The notes under the pieces are model-generated. The model did no database searches and had not been told where the DNA came from. It saw only the letters and a program-made list of their open reading frames with translations. The position numbers and the translations under genes were made by a program. Below, in pieces: positions 27,910-35,250 of a stretch of 35,250 bases of DNA. The stretch lies in assembly GCA_028703945.1 (NCBI GenBank), contig JAQVLW010000017.1:3361-38610 (forward strand), written 5' to 3'. Position 1 is the first letter of the stretch, and each line of letters opens with the position of its first letter. The DNA comes from Aliarcobacter sp. (GTDB lineage: Bacteria > Campylobacterota > Campylobacteria > Campylobacterales > Arcobacteraceae).

Positions 27910-28473
27910 CTATTTTTGTAATTTTTTCAATGCTTCTTTTACTAAATCACTTGTGTTTCCACTCACACAAGTTTTTAATATTTTAGAAACTAAATCTTTT
28001 TTAAATCCTAACGATTCTAAAGCAAGTGCTGCTTCAAATGACGCAGAAAGTGCTGAATTATCACTTCCATCATGGGAATCAACAATAAATCCTGAAAGTT
28101 CCACTAATATTCTGCTTGCACCTTTTGGTCCAAGCCCTGGAACTCTTTTTAACATGGTAACATCATTCTCACTTACAATTTGTGCAAAAGATGTTGGTGT
28201 AAATGTAGAACAAATCGCAAGGGCGACTTTTGGGCCCACTCCATTTATTTTAATTACTGTATCAAAAAGTTTTTTCTCATTTACATCTAAAAAACCATAT
28301 AAAGATTGAGCATCTTCTCTAATTATATGAGTGATTTCTAGTTTAACATCATCGGAAATAATTTTTGAACTACAATTTAGAGAAACAAAAATCTCATAAA
28401 TTATTCCACTTACATTTACATTTAATAACGTTGGTTCTTTTTTTATTATTTTACCTATAAGCCCGACTATCAT
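27910..28473 (-). CDS. ruvA: Holliday junction branch migration protein RuvA
   Basis: 187-residue RuvA. Domain I (1-62) is an OB fold starting [12 protein letters not shown], with the [20 protein letters not shown] junction. Domain II holds two helix-hairpin-helix motifs, [15 protein letters not shown] (about 73-87) and [17 protein letters not shown] (110-126). Domain III (about 140-187) is the RuvB-contacting helix bundle. It heads the ruvA-ddl-hydrolase-murF-HIT set; RuvB and RuvC are not in the window. Confidence 0.96.
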   Translation of the reverse strand: MIVGLIGKIIKKEPTLLNVNVSGIIYEIFVSLNCSSKIISDDVKLEITHIIREDAQSLYGFLDVNEKKLFDTVIKINGVGPKVALAICSTFTPTSFAQIVSENDVTMLKRVPGLGPKGASRILVELSGFIVDSHDGSDNSALSASFEAALALESLGFKKDLVSKILKTCVSGNTSDLVKEALKKLQK

Positions 28474-28579
28474 TATTCTAACTCTTTATGTAATAAAATC
28501 CTGAATTTAATATTTAATTAATATTTAATAAATGAAGTTCATTATATAATAAATACACTTAAACAAAAAGGCTGGTGTC

Positions 28580-30763
28580 ATGCTTGAATTAATAACAAAA
28601 AAAATAAGCAATAAGATAATTTTTGCTCTATTTATTTTAATGTCGCTAAGTAGTATTACAGTTGTATATTTCACTACATCAAAAGTGACCAAAGATTCTA
28701 TTGAAAAAACAAAAGACAATCTTGAAATGTTAAACTCTGCAATGTTTCAAAGTCTAAGAAATGCTATGAATACTGGCGACCCTGTACAAATAGCAAAAGC
28801 AGAAGAAGATGCTAGACATATAAAAGGTGTTAAAGATTTAACTGTTGCAAAAGGAAAGCCTTTAATGGAATTGTATCCTTCAAATATTCCATATACAACA
28901 GATAAAGAAGTTCTTAATACCTTTGATTCAAAACAACCTTTACTTTTACAAACAAACAATGAAACAGGTCATAATATTAGAATGATAAAACCAATGATTG
29001 CAACAGCAGAGTGCTTAATGTGTCATGGTAATCAAAATGAAGGTGATGTAATTGGAGTAATGGATTTGACTTTTTCACTTGCTGAAGCCGACACTCAAAT
29101 AAGAAGTTTGGTTACAGAAATTTCAATTATATCTATAATATTGGCTTTTATAACTATTGGTTTAATTCTTGTTATTGTAAGAAAGGCTACAAATCCAATT
29201 GAAAAATTAAAAAATGGATTCGAAAATTTATTACATTCAAATGACACAAATATCTCTTTAGCTGTTGAATCAAAAGACGAAATAGGAGAAGTTGCTACTT
29301 TATTCAATGCTTATATGGACAAAGTAAGAGCTGGATTAAAACAAGATGAAAGAGTAATCGAAGAAGCAAGTGATGTTTTAGAAAAAACTGCAAATGGATT
29401 TTTTGTTTATAAAGTTGAAGGAACTGCATCTAATCCTCACGTTGAAGATTTAAAAAATAGATTAAATTCTATGATTTTAAGTACAAAAAATACTGTAGAT
29501 AAAATAAATGAAACACTAAGATATTACTCTGAATCAAAATTTGATTATAAAATTAATGATGATGGAATTTATGGAAACTTAGGTTCATTAACAGCTGGTA
29601 TTAAACTTGTAGGAAATAATACTTCTGAAATTTTAGCAATGGTTATGAACACGGGAAATGCACTAAACGAAAATACACAAACACTTTCAAGTGCATCAAA
29701 TAATCTTTCTGCTTCTTCAAATCAACAAGCTGCATCTTTAGAAGAAACAGCTGCTGCTTTAGAAGAAATAACATCAACTATTCAAGCAAATACTCTAGCA
29801 ACAAATAAAATGTCACAACTTGCACAAAACGTTACTACATCTGCAAAAAATGGGCAAGATTTAGCAAATCAAACAGCTAATTCTATGGATGAAATAAACA
29901 AAGAAGTAAGCTCTATAAATGAAGCTATTGAAGTTATTGATCAAATTGCTTTCCAAACAAATATTCTTTCATTAAATGCAGCCGTTGAAGCAGCAACTGC
30001 TGGAGAAGCGGGAAAAGGATTCGCTGTTGTTGCCGCTGAAGTGAGAAATCTTGCAAATAGAAGTGCCGATGCAGCTAAAGAAATTAAAAATATTGTTGAA
30101 TTAGCTAGTAGAAAAGCTAAAGAAGGTAAAAGTATCTCTGATAATATGATTGAAGGATATAAAGAACTAAATGAAAATATTTCAAATACAATCTTAACAA
30201 TAAATGAAGTTGCAAGTGCCTCAAAAGAACAAGAAAAAGGAATAGTTCAAATTAATGATGCTATTAATTTATTAGACCAAGCAACTCAAAAAAATGCACA
30301 AGTTGCAGATCAAATTTCTACTATGGCTGAAAATATTGCTAATATGTCAAACTCATTAGTAACAGCCGCTGCAAAAGCTTCGTTTTTACAAGACTCTTTA
30401 GATAAGGTTGCTGATGTAGATTTAGTATATGATATAGCTTTATTAAAAGTAGAATTACTAAATACAAAAGATAAAGCGTACGCAAAATTGGGTAATTATA
30501 AATCATTTAAAATTGAAGAAAACCGAAGTTTAAAACAATGGTGCGAAAATTATGTAAATTCAGATAAAAGAGTTGATGTGGAAATAATGAGTAATATAGA
30601 CAAATTAAATAAAAAATTCCATAGTAACCTGCAAGATTTAGTAGATGCAAACTCAAATAAAGAAGCAAATGAAACTTTAAATAAAAAAGCAAAAGAAGTA
30701 GAAATTGATACTTTTAAAATTTTTACAAATCTTAATAATATTAAAGTAAATAAAAGAAGTTAA
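28580..30763 (+). CDS. Methyl-accepting chemotaxis protein with c-type haem motif in the sensor domain
   Basis: 727-residue receptor. Membrane helix 1 at about 12-31, periplasmic domain 32-180, helix 2 at 181-200, HAMP about 201-260, a linker with [20 protein letters not shown] and [15 protein letters not shown] found in Campylobacterota receptors, and the signalling hairpin with tip [20 protein letters not shown] (453-472). The periplasmic part contains CLMCHG at 145-150, a CxxCH haem c site, in a domain like the haem-binding DUF3365/Tll0287-type sensors. Redox or gas sensing is inferred. The tail after 610 ([34 protein letters not shown]) looks like a worn chemoreceptor zinc-binding (CZB) domain. 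Start: ATG with AAGG eight bases upstream; TATAAT at 28545-28550. Confidence 0.92.
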   Translation: MLELITKKISNKIIFALFILMSLSSITVVYFTTSKVTKDSIEKTKDNLEMLNSAMFQSLRNAMNTGDPVQIAKAEEDARHIKGVKDLTVAKGKPLMELYPSNIPYTTDKEVLNTFDSKQPLLLQTNNETGHNIRMIKPMIATAECLMCHGNQNEGDVIGVMDLTFSLAEADTQIRSLVTEISIISIILAFITIGLILVIVRKATNPIEKLKNGFENLLHSNDTNISLAVESKDEIGEVATLFNAYMDKVRAGLKQDERVIEEASDVLEKTANGFFVYKVEGTASNPHVEDLKNRLNSMILSTKNTVDKINETLRYYSESKFDYKINDDGIYGNLGSLTAGIKLVGNNTSEILAMVMNTGNALNENTQTLSSASNNLSASSNQQAASLEETAAALEEITSTIQANTLATNKMSQLAQNVTTSAKNGQDLANQTANSMDEINKEVSSINEAIEVIDQIAFQTNILSLNAAVEAATAGEAGKGFAVVAAEVRNLANRSADAAKEIKNIVELASRKAKEGKSISDNMIEGYKELNENISNTILTINEVASASKEQEKGIVQINDAINLLDQATQKNAQVADQISTMAENIANMSNSLVTAAAKASFLQDSLDKVADVDLVYDIALLKVELLNTKDKAYAKLGNYKSFKIEENRSLKQWCENYVNSDKRVDVEIMSNIDKLNKKFHSNLQDLVDANSNKEANETLNKKAKEVEIDTFKIFTNLNNIKVNKRS

Positions 30764-30765
30764 AA

Positions 30766-30799
30766 TAAAAGAGGATAAAAGAAGATTTCTTTTATCCTC
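30766..30799 (-). terminator. Hairpin terminator between the chemoreceptor and the CheZ-like gene
   Basis: Perfect 13-base arms, GAGGATAAAAGAA (30771-30783) and TTCTTTTATCCTC (30787-30799), with loop GAT. On the minus strand it runs into TTTTATTTTAAC, so it best serves the CheZ-like gene. On plus there is no T-run, though it could still stabilise the receptor mRNA 3' end. Confidence 0.75.
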
Positions 30800-30809
30800 G
30801 TCATCTTAC

Positions 30810-31163
30810 TTAAGCCTGTATTTGTTTAATCAAAGCTTCTAGTTCATCATCTGAAAGAGTTTCCTCACAAGAGTCAATATTTTTAGCACTAGGAGCTAGA
30901 TTATATTGACTTTTATCAATATTATTTTTCTCACAAACAAAATTCACAACTCTTTCAATTTTTTGTCTATGTAAATCTTGATGTTGTAATAAACCAAAAA
31001 TATCAGAAATTTTATTTATAACTTTATCTTTTTTATGTAAAGGTAATTCTAAATTATTAATTAGTTCTTCAATTGACTCAATATTATCATAAACTAATTG
31101 AGCATTAACCTCTGACTCTTTTATAACTTCACATAACTGCGCAATTAATTCTTCGTATGACAT
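30810..31163 (-). CDS. Short CheZ-like chemotaxis phosphatase
   Basis: 117-residue protein, all helical by pattern. LLQHQDLHRQKIERVVNFV (59-77) matches the CheZ catalytic stretch FQDLTGQ: Asp63 and Gln67 keep the Asp-x-x-x-Gln spacing of the E. coli pair that dephosphorylates CheY. The acidic C-terminal stretch TLSDDELEALIKQIQ (103-116) resembles the tail by which CheZ grips CheY. It is about half the length of E. coli CheZ, similar in concept to the remote CheZ of Helicobacter. It starts at ATG with AAGGAAG four bases upstream, and lies tail-to-tail with the haem chemoreceptor. Confidence 0.62.
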   Translation of the reverse strand: MSYEELIAQLCEVIKESEVNAQLVYDNIESIEELINNLELPLHKKDKVINKISDIFGLLQHQDLHRQKIERVVNFVCEKNNIDKSQYNLAPSAKNIDSCEETLSDDELEALIKQIQA

Positions 31164-31242
31164 AAAACTTCCTTTATTTATTTGATACTTTATAAAGAGT
31201 TTAACTTATTCTAACTTAATACATTTTATATTTATTTAATTA

Positions 31243-32307
31243 TTAATGTATTATTTCTGCAATTACTTCAGTTGCGTATGATCCTTTTGGTAAGAAAAAT
31301 TGTACTTCAAACCAGTTTTTATCTTCTTTATAATTACTTGATATATCTTCAGGAAAAACCCATGCAAATCTTCTTGCACCATCTTCACCTGTATTTTCTT
31401 CATATTCTTTTTCTATTTCATAAGCTAAGCCTTCAGAGTTTTTAACTCTTTTCCCACTTAAAAGTCCTGTTGGAACTCTATCTCTTTCATTAAATTTTTG
31501 CGATTCTTCTTCTAAATTTTCAATTGTAAAAATTTTTCCAAATGGATAATGAGAAAGTAGATCTCCAGTTATTAGTTTAAAAGGATGTTTTTGTTTTTTC
31601 ATTTGTTTTACAACATCAAGAGGTAAATTTAATCTTTGATAAATCTCTTTTGGCTCAAATGCATCAACTAATTTTGATATTTCAATTCTTTTAGAAAGCC
31701 ATGAATTAAAAAGATAACTTTGATACGCATTTATATACATTTGTTTTAAGTTTCTTCTTTTTTCTTTTAACTTTCCATCAATAATATCTTTACCTTTTTT
31801 ATAATTATCACCCTCAATTCCAAATCTTTGAAAACCAAAATAATTAGGAATTCCATTAGTTACAATTGCTCCTAAAGCTTCTTCAATTTTTCTTTTCTCA
31901 ATTGCACCCACTCTTTTTAGTCTAATAAAAAATTTATTACCTTTTAAGTGACCAACTTTTATTTTGTTATTATGATATGTTGTTTCAAGTATTTTTAGAT
32001 TTTCATGTTGGAAAGATTTTAAAACCTCTTCATATTTTCTATGAACAGATATTGATTGAACAGTTAGTGCATTTTTATCTTTTAGACCTGCATATCCAAA
32101 CTCTCTTGAACTACAATTTAGATATTTTGCAAGTATTTCTATTGCATCCCAAGTTGCTAAATCTTTTTTTCTAATTTTTAAAACTAGATGCTCACCCTCA
32201 CCTGAAAATTCATAAAGTGGAATTTCAGTAACCACAAAATCATCTTTATTTTGTTTAAAAACCACATCAATTTTAGTGTGATTTAAATATCTTTGTAATT
32301 GTTCCAA
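31243..32307 (-). CDS. truD: tRNA pseudouridine synthase TruD
   Basis: Makes pseudouridine 13 in tRNA-Glu. The 354 residues contain the family motif FGYAGLKDKNALTVQ, with the catalytic Asp at 77, and the later NYFGFQRFGIEGDN; the insertion (TRUD) domain lies in the second half. The start is a TTG at 32307 with AAGGA seven bases upstream; there is no ATG in the first residues. It follows thiL by 26 bases and is likely co-transcribed. Confidence 0.94.
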   Translation of the reverse strand: MEQLQRYLNHTKIDVVFKQNKDDFVVTEIPLYEFSGEGEHLVLKIRKKDLATWDAIEILAKYLNCSSREFGYAGLKDKNALTVQSISVHRKYEEVLKSFQHENLKILETTYHNNKIKVGHLKGNKFFIRLKRVGAIEKRKIEEALGAIVTNGIPNYFGFQRFGIEGDNYKKGKDIIDGKLKEKRRNLKQMYINAYQSYLFNSWLSKRIEISKLVDAFEPKEIYQRLNLPLDVVKQMKKQKHPFKLITGDLLSHYPFGKIFTIENLEEESQKFNERDRVPTGLLSGKRVKNSEGLAYEIEKEYEENTGEDGARRFAWVFPEDISSNYKEDKNWFEVQFFLPKGSYATEVIAEIIH

Positions 32308-32333
32308 ATATTTTTCCTTGTTTAGTTTATATT

Positions 32334-33155
32334 TTAAAAGTGATGATTTTTACAAGCAGTTCTATATTTGCCTTTTATTGCTTTTGCAAATATATTTAAC
32401 TCTACTTTGTGTTTTTGAGCTATTTTATTTATTTTTTCCAGATTCTTTTCATCAAAAGAAAAAAGAATTTCATACTCTTCTCCTGAACTTCCAATATTTT
32501 CAGATATTTCATTAAAAAATTCAAAACCAATTTTGCTAGATTTTGATAATTTTTCTAATTCAAAAAAAAGTCCATCAGAAATATCCATAGAAGCTGTAAT
32601 ATAAGGTGCAATTTCATAAAAAAAGTATGGGTTTAATTTTGGCTTAATAAATTTTGATTTTTTTGAAATAACTTCATTTTTAAAAAGTTTTCCTAAATCT
32701 TCTTTACACGAACCCAAAGTTCCAGTATAGCAAATTAGATTATTTTTTTTAACACCACTTCTCAAAACTGGATTTGAAGTTTTTGAAATAATAGTTATAG
32801 AAATATCTAACTTTTCATTAGATATTGTATCTCCACCAATAATTTGAATATCAAACTTTTTAGCAGCTTTTTTAAAACCTTTTGCTAACTCTTTTAAATC
32901 TTTATTTGAATATGTTTTTGGAATTGCAACACTTAAAAGTGCATATAAAGGAGTTGCATTCATAACTATTGCATCAGAAATATTAACTATCATTGATTTA
33001 TAAGCAATTTGTTTTAAACTCATCCACTCTTTTTTAAAATGTACATTCTCAAAAAAAGCATCCATTGAGTAAACAAAACCATCAATAAAAGCACCATCAT
33101 CGCCAATAACTTTATTACCTGAAAATTGTTTTATAAAATATTCTTCTTTATTCAT
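32334..33155 (-). CDS. thiL: Thiamine-monophosphate kinase
   Basis: Phosphorylates thiamine monophosphate to the diphosphate cofactor. The N-terminal VIGDDGAFIDGFVYSMDAF carries the Mg-binding Asp pair; VNISDAIVMNATP and IIGGDTISNEKLDISITI are family motifs, and MDISDGLFFEL completes the site. With 273 residues from ATG 33155 it is shorter than E. coli ThiL (about 325) but ordinary for Campylobacterota. No Shine-Dalgarno precedes the ATG; a TGATATAAT promoter element ends five bases before it, so a leaderless mRNA is likely. Confidence 0.9.
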   Translation of the reverse strand: MNKEEYFIKQFSGNKVIGDDGAFIDGFVYSMDAFFENVHFKKEWMSLKQIAYKSMIVNISDAIVMNATPLYALLSVAIPKTYSNKDLKELAKGFKKAAKKFDIQIIGGDTISNEKLDISITIISKTSNPVLRSGVKKNNLICYTGTLGSCKEDLGKLFKNEVISKKSKFIKPKLNPYFFYEIAPYITASMDISDGLFFELEKLSKSSKIGFEFFNEISENIGSSGEEYEILFSFDEKNLEKINKIAQKHKVELNIFAKAIKGKYRTACKNHHF

Positions 33156-33160
33156 GCGCA

Positions 33161-33169
33161 ATTATATCA
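33161..33169 (-). promoter_or_regulatory. Extended -10 of thiL-truD (leaderless type)
   Basis: Minus-strand TGATATAAT, a full extended -10, followed by TGCGC and ATG. Transcription is expected to begin at or within a base or two of the start codon. No good -35 is seen, as expected for extended -10 promoters. Confidence 0.65.
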
Positions 33170-33218
33170 AAGATGTACAAAATATACACGATATTTTATA
33201 AATTACCAATAATTTTTC

Positions 33219-33243
33219 AAAGAGGATATATTTTATCCTCTTT
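33219..33243. repeat. Inverted repeat next to the superoxide reductase promoter
   Basis: AAAGAGGATA (33219-33228) and TATCCTCTTT (33234-33243) with a five-base loop. It lies between two divergent genes, so no transcript needs a terminator here. Its right arm covers the expected -35 region of the downstream promoter, which suits an operator. Confidence 0.5.
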
Positions 33244-33261
33244 ATTTTAAAGAAATTATTG

Positions 33262-33267
33262 TATAAT
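33262..33267 (+). promoter_or_regulatory. -10 box of the superoxide reductase gene
   Basis: TATAAT 31 bases before the ATG. The -35 position (33239-33244, TCTTTA) is weak and lies in the inverted repeat. The ribosome-binding site is AGGAG, five to six bases before the ATG. Confidence 0.65.
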
Positions 33268-33298
33268 ACACTTTTAAATAATTTAATTAGGAGATACT

Positions 33299-33685
33299 AT
33301 GCCAAAAATTAACAAATATGTTGATATTGATACTGTTGAAAGAGAAGCAAAAAAAGATTTAATTGATAGACACAGTCCATTCATTCACTGTGCTGCAACT
33401 GCAAAAGCAGGTGAGCCATTTGAAGTAACTGTAAAAATGGGTAATGAATATACTCATCCAGATGATTTTGATCATTACATTGAATCTGTAACATTATATA
33501 ACGGTGATGTTCAATTAGCAAAAGCTTCTTATGTTCCAGGAACATTAGGAAATATCAAAGCTCATAACACTACTACGTTTACAATTGTTCCAACTGGAAA
33601 AAAATTAAACTTAGTAGCTCATGGTTACTGTACAAAACACGGTATCTGGGAAGGTACACCTGTAGAAGTATCTGTAGCTGAATAA
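33299..33685 (+). CDS. Class II superoxide reductase (neelaredoxin type)
   Basis: 128-residue non-haem iron protein that reduces superoxide to hydrogen peroxide in the cytoplasm. All five expected iron ligands are visible: His25 (DRHSPF), His53 and His59 (YTHPDDFDHYI), Cys111 and His114 (GYCTKHGIW). The desulforedoxin-type N-terminal iron site of class I enzymes is absent. The usual EKHVP motif reads DRHSP, so the catalytic Lys is replaced by Arg24. It has its own promoter and terminator, and suits a microaerobic lifestyle. Confidence 0.9.
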   Translation: MPKINKYVDIDTVEREAKKDLIDRHSPFIHCAATAKAGEPFEVTVKMGNEYTHPDDFDHYIESVTLYNGDVQLAKASYVPGTLGNIKAHNTTTFTIVPTGKKLNLVAHGYCTKHGIWEGTPVEVSVAE

Positions 33686-33706
33686 GCTCTAAGCCCTACT
33701 GTAAGC

Positions 33707-33741
33707 AAAAGGCAAGAGGTTTTTATCTCTTGCCTTTTTTT
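33707..33741 (+). terminator. Terminator of the superoxide reductase gene
   Basis: Perfect 12-base stem AAAAGGCAAGAG / CTCTTGCCTTTT (33707-33718, 33727-33738), loop of eight bases, then T-rich TTTATTTTT. It lies 22 bases after the stop codon. Confidence 0.93.
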
Positions 33742-33880
33742 ATTTTTGTTGGTTATTTGTTGGTAGTATATTAATTTATCAGCAAAATATATCATTTTGT
33801 AGTTTGGCAAGTTTGGCAGTTTCCCAAATCAATTTCTGAAATAAAGAGGAGGGGAATCGGAAGGTGTCTAGGAATTTAGA

Positions 33881-33896
33881 ATATTAAGCTTAATAT
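33881..33896. promoter_or_regulatory. 16-bp palindrome upstream of hipBA
   Basis: ATATTAAGCTTAATAT is a perfect palindrome 17 bases before the -35 box. It may be a distal operator of HipB. The rest of the gap after the superoxide reductase terminator (33742-33880) shows nothing else I can name. Confidence 0.45.
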
Positions 33897-33912
33897 CTAG
33901 TGAATAATATAT

Positions 33913-33941
33913 TTGACATAAATAGTATAAAATACTATAAT
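33913..33941 (+). promoter_or_regulatory. hipBA promoter with an inverted repeat in the spacer
   Basis: TTGACA (33913-33918), 17-base spacer, TATAAT (33936-33941): full consensus. ATAGTAT-AAA-ATACTAT (33922-33938), a perfect 7-3-7 inverted repeat, fills most of the spacer and enters the -10 box. A bound repressor would block RNA polymerase, so this is the likely HipB operator. Confidence 0.85.
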
Positions 33942-33974
33942 TGACTAACATTTTATACAGAAGGTTCTTTAAAT

Positions 33975-34214
33975 ATGGATTTTTACGAATTAGGAAAAGA
34001 GTTAGCACTATTACGAAAAAATAAAAACATCTCTCAACAAACAATTTCAAAAGATTTAAATATATCAAGAGCAACAATAAGCAATTTTGAATCAGGTGCA
34101 AGTTCTGATATTGGACTTAAAAAAGTTTTACAAATAGTTGATTATCTTGGATATGAAATAAATCTAAAGGAAAAGTCAGCATTTCCTGTGTTTGAGGATG
34201 TTATAAATGGCTAA
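33975..34214 (+). CDS. hipB: HipB-type antitoxin, XRE helix-turn-helix
   Basis: 79-residue protein. The XRE/Cro domain spans about 5-60, with LGKELALLRKNKNISQQTIS and recognition helix ISRATISNFESGASSDIGLK. The C-terminal part (YEINLKEKSAFPVFEDVING) is short and could contact HipA. HipB binds DNA and the HipA kinase, represses the operon and neutralises the toxin. The stop overlaps the hipA start by eight bases. Its strong promoter carries an inverted repeat suited to autoregulation. Confidence 0.88.
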   Translation: MDFYELGKELALLRKNKNISQQTISKDLNISRATISNFESGASSDIGLKKVLQIVDYLGYEINLKEKSAFPVFEDVING

Positions 34215-35250
34215 TTTAAATGTAAAAGTTGATTTAAATAGTGTAGGAAAATTAATAAAAGAGAATGAAGAATTTATATTTTCATATACAAGTGAAAATA
34301 AAGATGATTTTATCTCTTTAATTATGCCAATTCGACAAAAGCCATATATTCATAATAAACTTCATCCAATATTTGAAATGCATTTGCCAGAAGGATATTT
34401 ACTTTCAATTATAAAAAAACATTTCTCAAAATTTGCAAAAACTGATGATTTTGGACTACTAAATATAATGGCACCTTCCATTAAAGGAAGAGTTTCTTAT
34501 GAATCAAATTTTTCAAGAGTTGAAACTAATTTAACTTTAGATGATTTACTACATTCAAAAAATGACAATCTTTTTGATGAACTTTTGGATAGATTTGCTC
34601 TTAATTCAGCTTTAAGTGGTGTTCAGCCAAAAGTATTAGCAACTATTGAAAATAAGGCTACATTAAAAATTGATGATTATATTGTTAAATCTTGGGGTGA
34701 AGATTATAAAGAATTAGCTCTAAATGAATACTATTGTATGAAAATAATAAAACTTGCAAATATAGAAGTTCCAGAATTTTATATATCTGATGATGAAAAA
34801 CTTTTTATCATGAAAAAATTTGATAAAGTTGAAGATAGTTATATTGGTTTTGAAGATATGTGTGTTTTAATGGGAAAACAAAGAGATGATAAATATGAAG
34901 GTTCATGTGAGCAAATTGTAAAAACTATAAAAACCTTTGTTTCTCCACAATATAAAAGAATTGCACTTATTCAATTTTTTAAAATGACTTATTTAAACTA
35001 TAGATTAAAAAATGGTGATGCACATCTTAAAAACTTTGGTCTTATTTATGAGGGAATTGATAATATTAAACTCTCCCCTGCTTATGATGTAGTTTCTACA
35101 ACTGTTTACATAAAAAATGATATACCAGCACTTTTACTACTAGGAAGTAAAAAATGGTGGGATAAAAAATATCTTGAGAAATTTGGAATACAAACTTGTA
35201 ATTTAACAAAAAAAGAGATTGAAAATGTAATTCTTGAGTGTGAAAATGCA
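34207..35250 (+). CDS. hipA: HipA-type Ser/Thr kinase toxin (partial, runs off the window)
   Basis: 348 codons are visible without a stop, and the 3' end is missing. In characterised systems HipA phosphorylates glutamyl-tRNA synthetase, halting growth. The N-terminal domain spans about 1-105 (FEMHLPEGYLLSII is typical). The kinase core shows the glycine-rich loop ALSGVQPKVL (135-144), YIVKSWGEDYKELALNEYY, the catalytic loop LKNGDAHLKNFGL (267-279; Asp271 and Asn276) and the Mg-binding SPAYDVVST (290-298; Asp293). At the place of the E. coli Ser150 autophosphorylation site I align Ala135, with Ser134 and Ser137 near by. Start: ATG at 34207, inside hipB, so translation is coupled. Confidence 0.92.
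   Translation, partial: MANLNVKVDLNSVGKLIKENEEFIFSYTSENKDDFISLIMPIRQKPYIHNKLHPIFEMHLPEGYLLSIIKKHFSKFAKTDDFGLLNIMAPSIKGRVSYESNFSRVETNLTLDDLLHSKNDNLFDELLDRFALNSALSGVQPKVLATIENKATLKIDDYIVKSWGEDYKELALNEYYCMKIIKLANIEVPEFYISDDEKLFIMKKFDKVEDSYIGFEDMCVLMGKQRDDKYEGSCEQIVKTIKTFVSPQYKRIALIQFFKMTYLNYRLKNGDAHLKNFGLIYEGIDNIKLSPAYDVVSTTVYIKNDIPALLLLGSKKWWDKKYLEKFGIQTCNLTKKEIENVILECENA

Noticed and set aside
28501..28545. Repeated AATATTTAAT units upstream of the chemoreceptor
   Set aside because: Low-complexity AT sequence, at most an UP-like element; no clear sign of a separate regulatory site.
31217..31253. TAATACATT/AATGTATTA inverted repeat at the end of truD
   Set aside because: The stem is almost all A/T with a 19-base loop and overlaps the stop codon, so it is too weak for a terminator.
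30771..33243. Shared GAGGATA/TATCCTC arms in the hairpins at 30771 and 33219
   Set aside because: Only seven bases are shared and the loops and flanks differ; chance in AT-rich hairpins is likely.
33868..34101. Minus-strand reading frame across the hipB promoter and gene
   Set aside because: It is a hydrophobic shadow of hipB and overlaps a perfect plus-strand promoter.

Overview
The window looks like chromosome of a low-GC member of Campylobacterota, most likely Arcobacteraceae (Arcobacter/Aliarcobacter type). The reasons are the strong AT bias, the short LID-less adenylate kinase typical of this phylum, an S10-spc ribosomal cluster without rpmD, the ruvA-ddl-hydrolase-murF order also known from Campylobacter, and several chemotaxis proteins. 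I saw no rRNA, tRNA, CRISPR array or insertion sequence.

Layout. Positions 1-1198 (minus) hold a McrB-like AAA+ restriction NTPase cut by the window edge, with an EVE/PUA-like N-terminal region whose ATG is one base out of frame. Next come a CinA-type protein and the phylum-type adenylate kinase (minus), with a second, zinc-LID adenylate kinase facing away on plus. YgiQ (radical SAM), a soluble double-Cache/CheW sensor, a TroA/ZnuA-like protein lacking the usual metal ligands, aspS, a lipoprotein with a predicted periplasmic-binding fold and a family-4 uracil-DNA glycosylase follow on minus up to 12486. A 70-residue helix-turn-helix gene on plus, with its own operator-like repeats, separates them from the ribosomal block.

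Positions 12938-23690 (minus) form one long transcription unit. A perfect TTGACA-17-TATAAT promoter drives rpsJ-rplC-rplD-rplW-rplB-rpsS-rplV-rpsC-rplP-rpmC-rpsQ-rplN-rplX-rplE-rpsN-rpsH-rplF-rplR-rpsE-rplO-secY-map-infA, which ends in a hairpin terminator; rpmJ and the alpha operon do not follow. Upstream of the promoter lies a decayed 3' end of a D-amino-acid dehydrogenase-like gene.

Positions 24188-28473 (minus) hold ruvA-ddl-alpha/beta hydrolase-murF-HIT, which links recombination to peptidoglycan precursor synthesis (Ddl makes D-Ala-D-Ala and MurF adds it to the stem peptide). A chemoreceptor with a CxxCH haem motif in its periplasmic domain (plus) is tail-to-tail with a short CheZ-like phosphatase (minus). 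thiL-truD (minus, apparently leaderless) diverges from a superoxide reductase (plus). The window ends in a hipB-hipA toxin-antitoxin pair (plus) with a consensus promoter that contains an inverted repeat; hipA runs off the end.

Most of the window is core genome. The accessory parts are the two ends (McrB-like and HipBA), the small HTH gene, the second adenylate kinase and the pseudogene. I found no clear previously unknown multi-gene system; the best leads are the McrB start anomaly, the double-Cache/CheW protein, the ligand-poor TroA-like protein, the haem chemoreceptor with its short CheZ-like neighbour, and the paired adenylate kinases.
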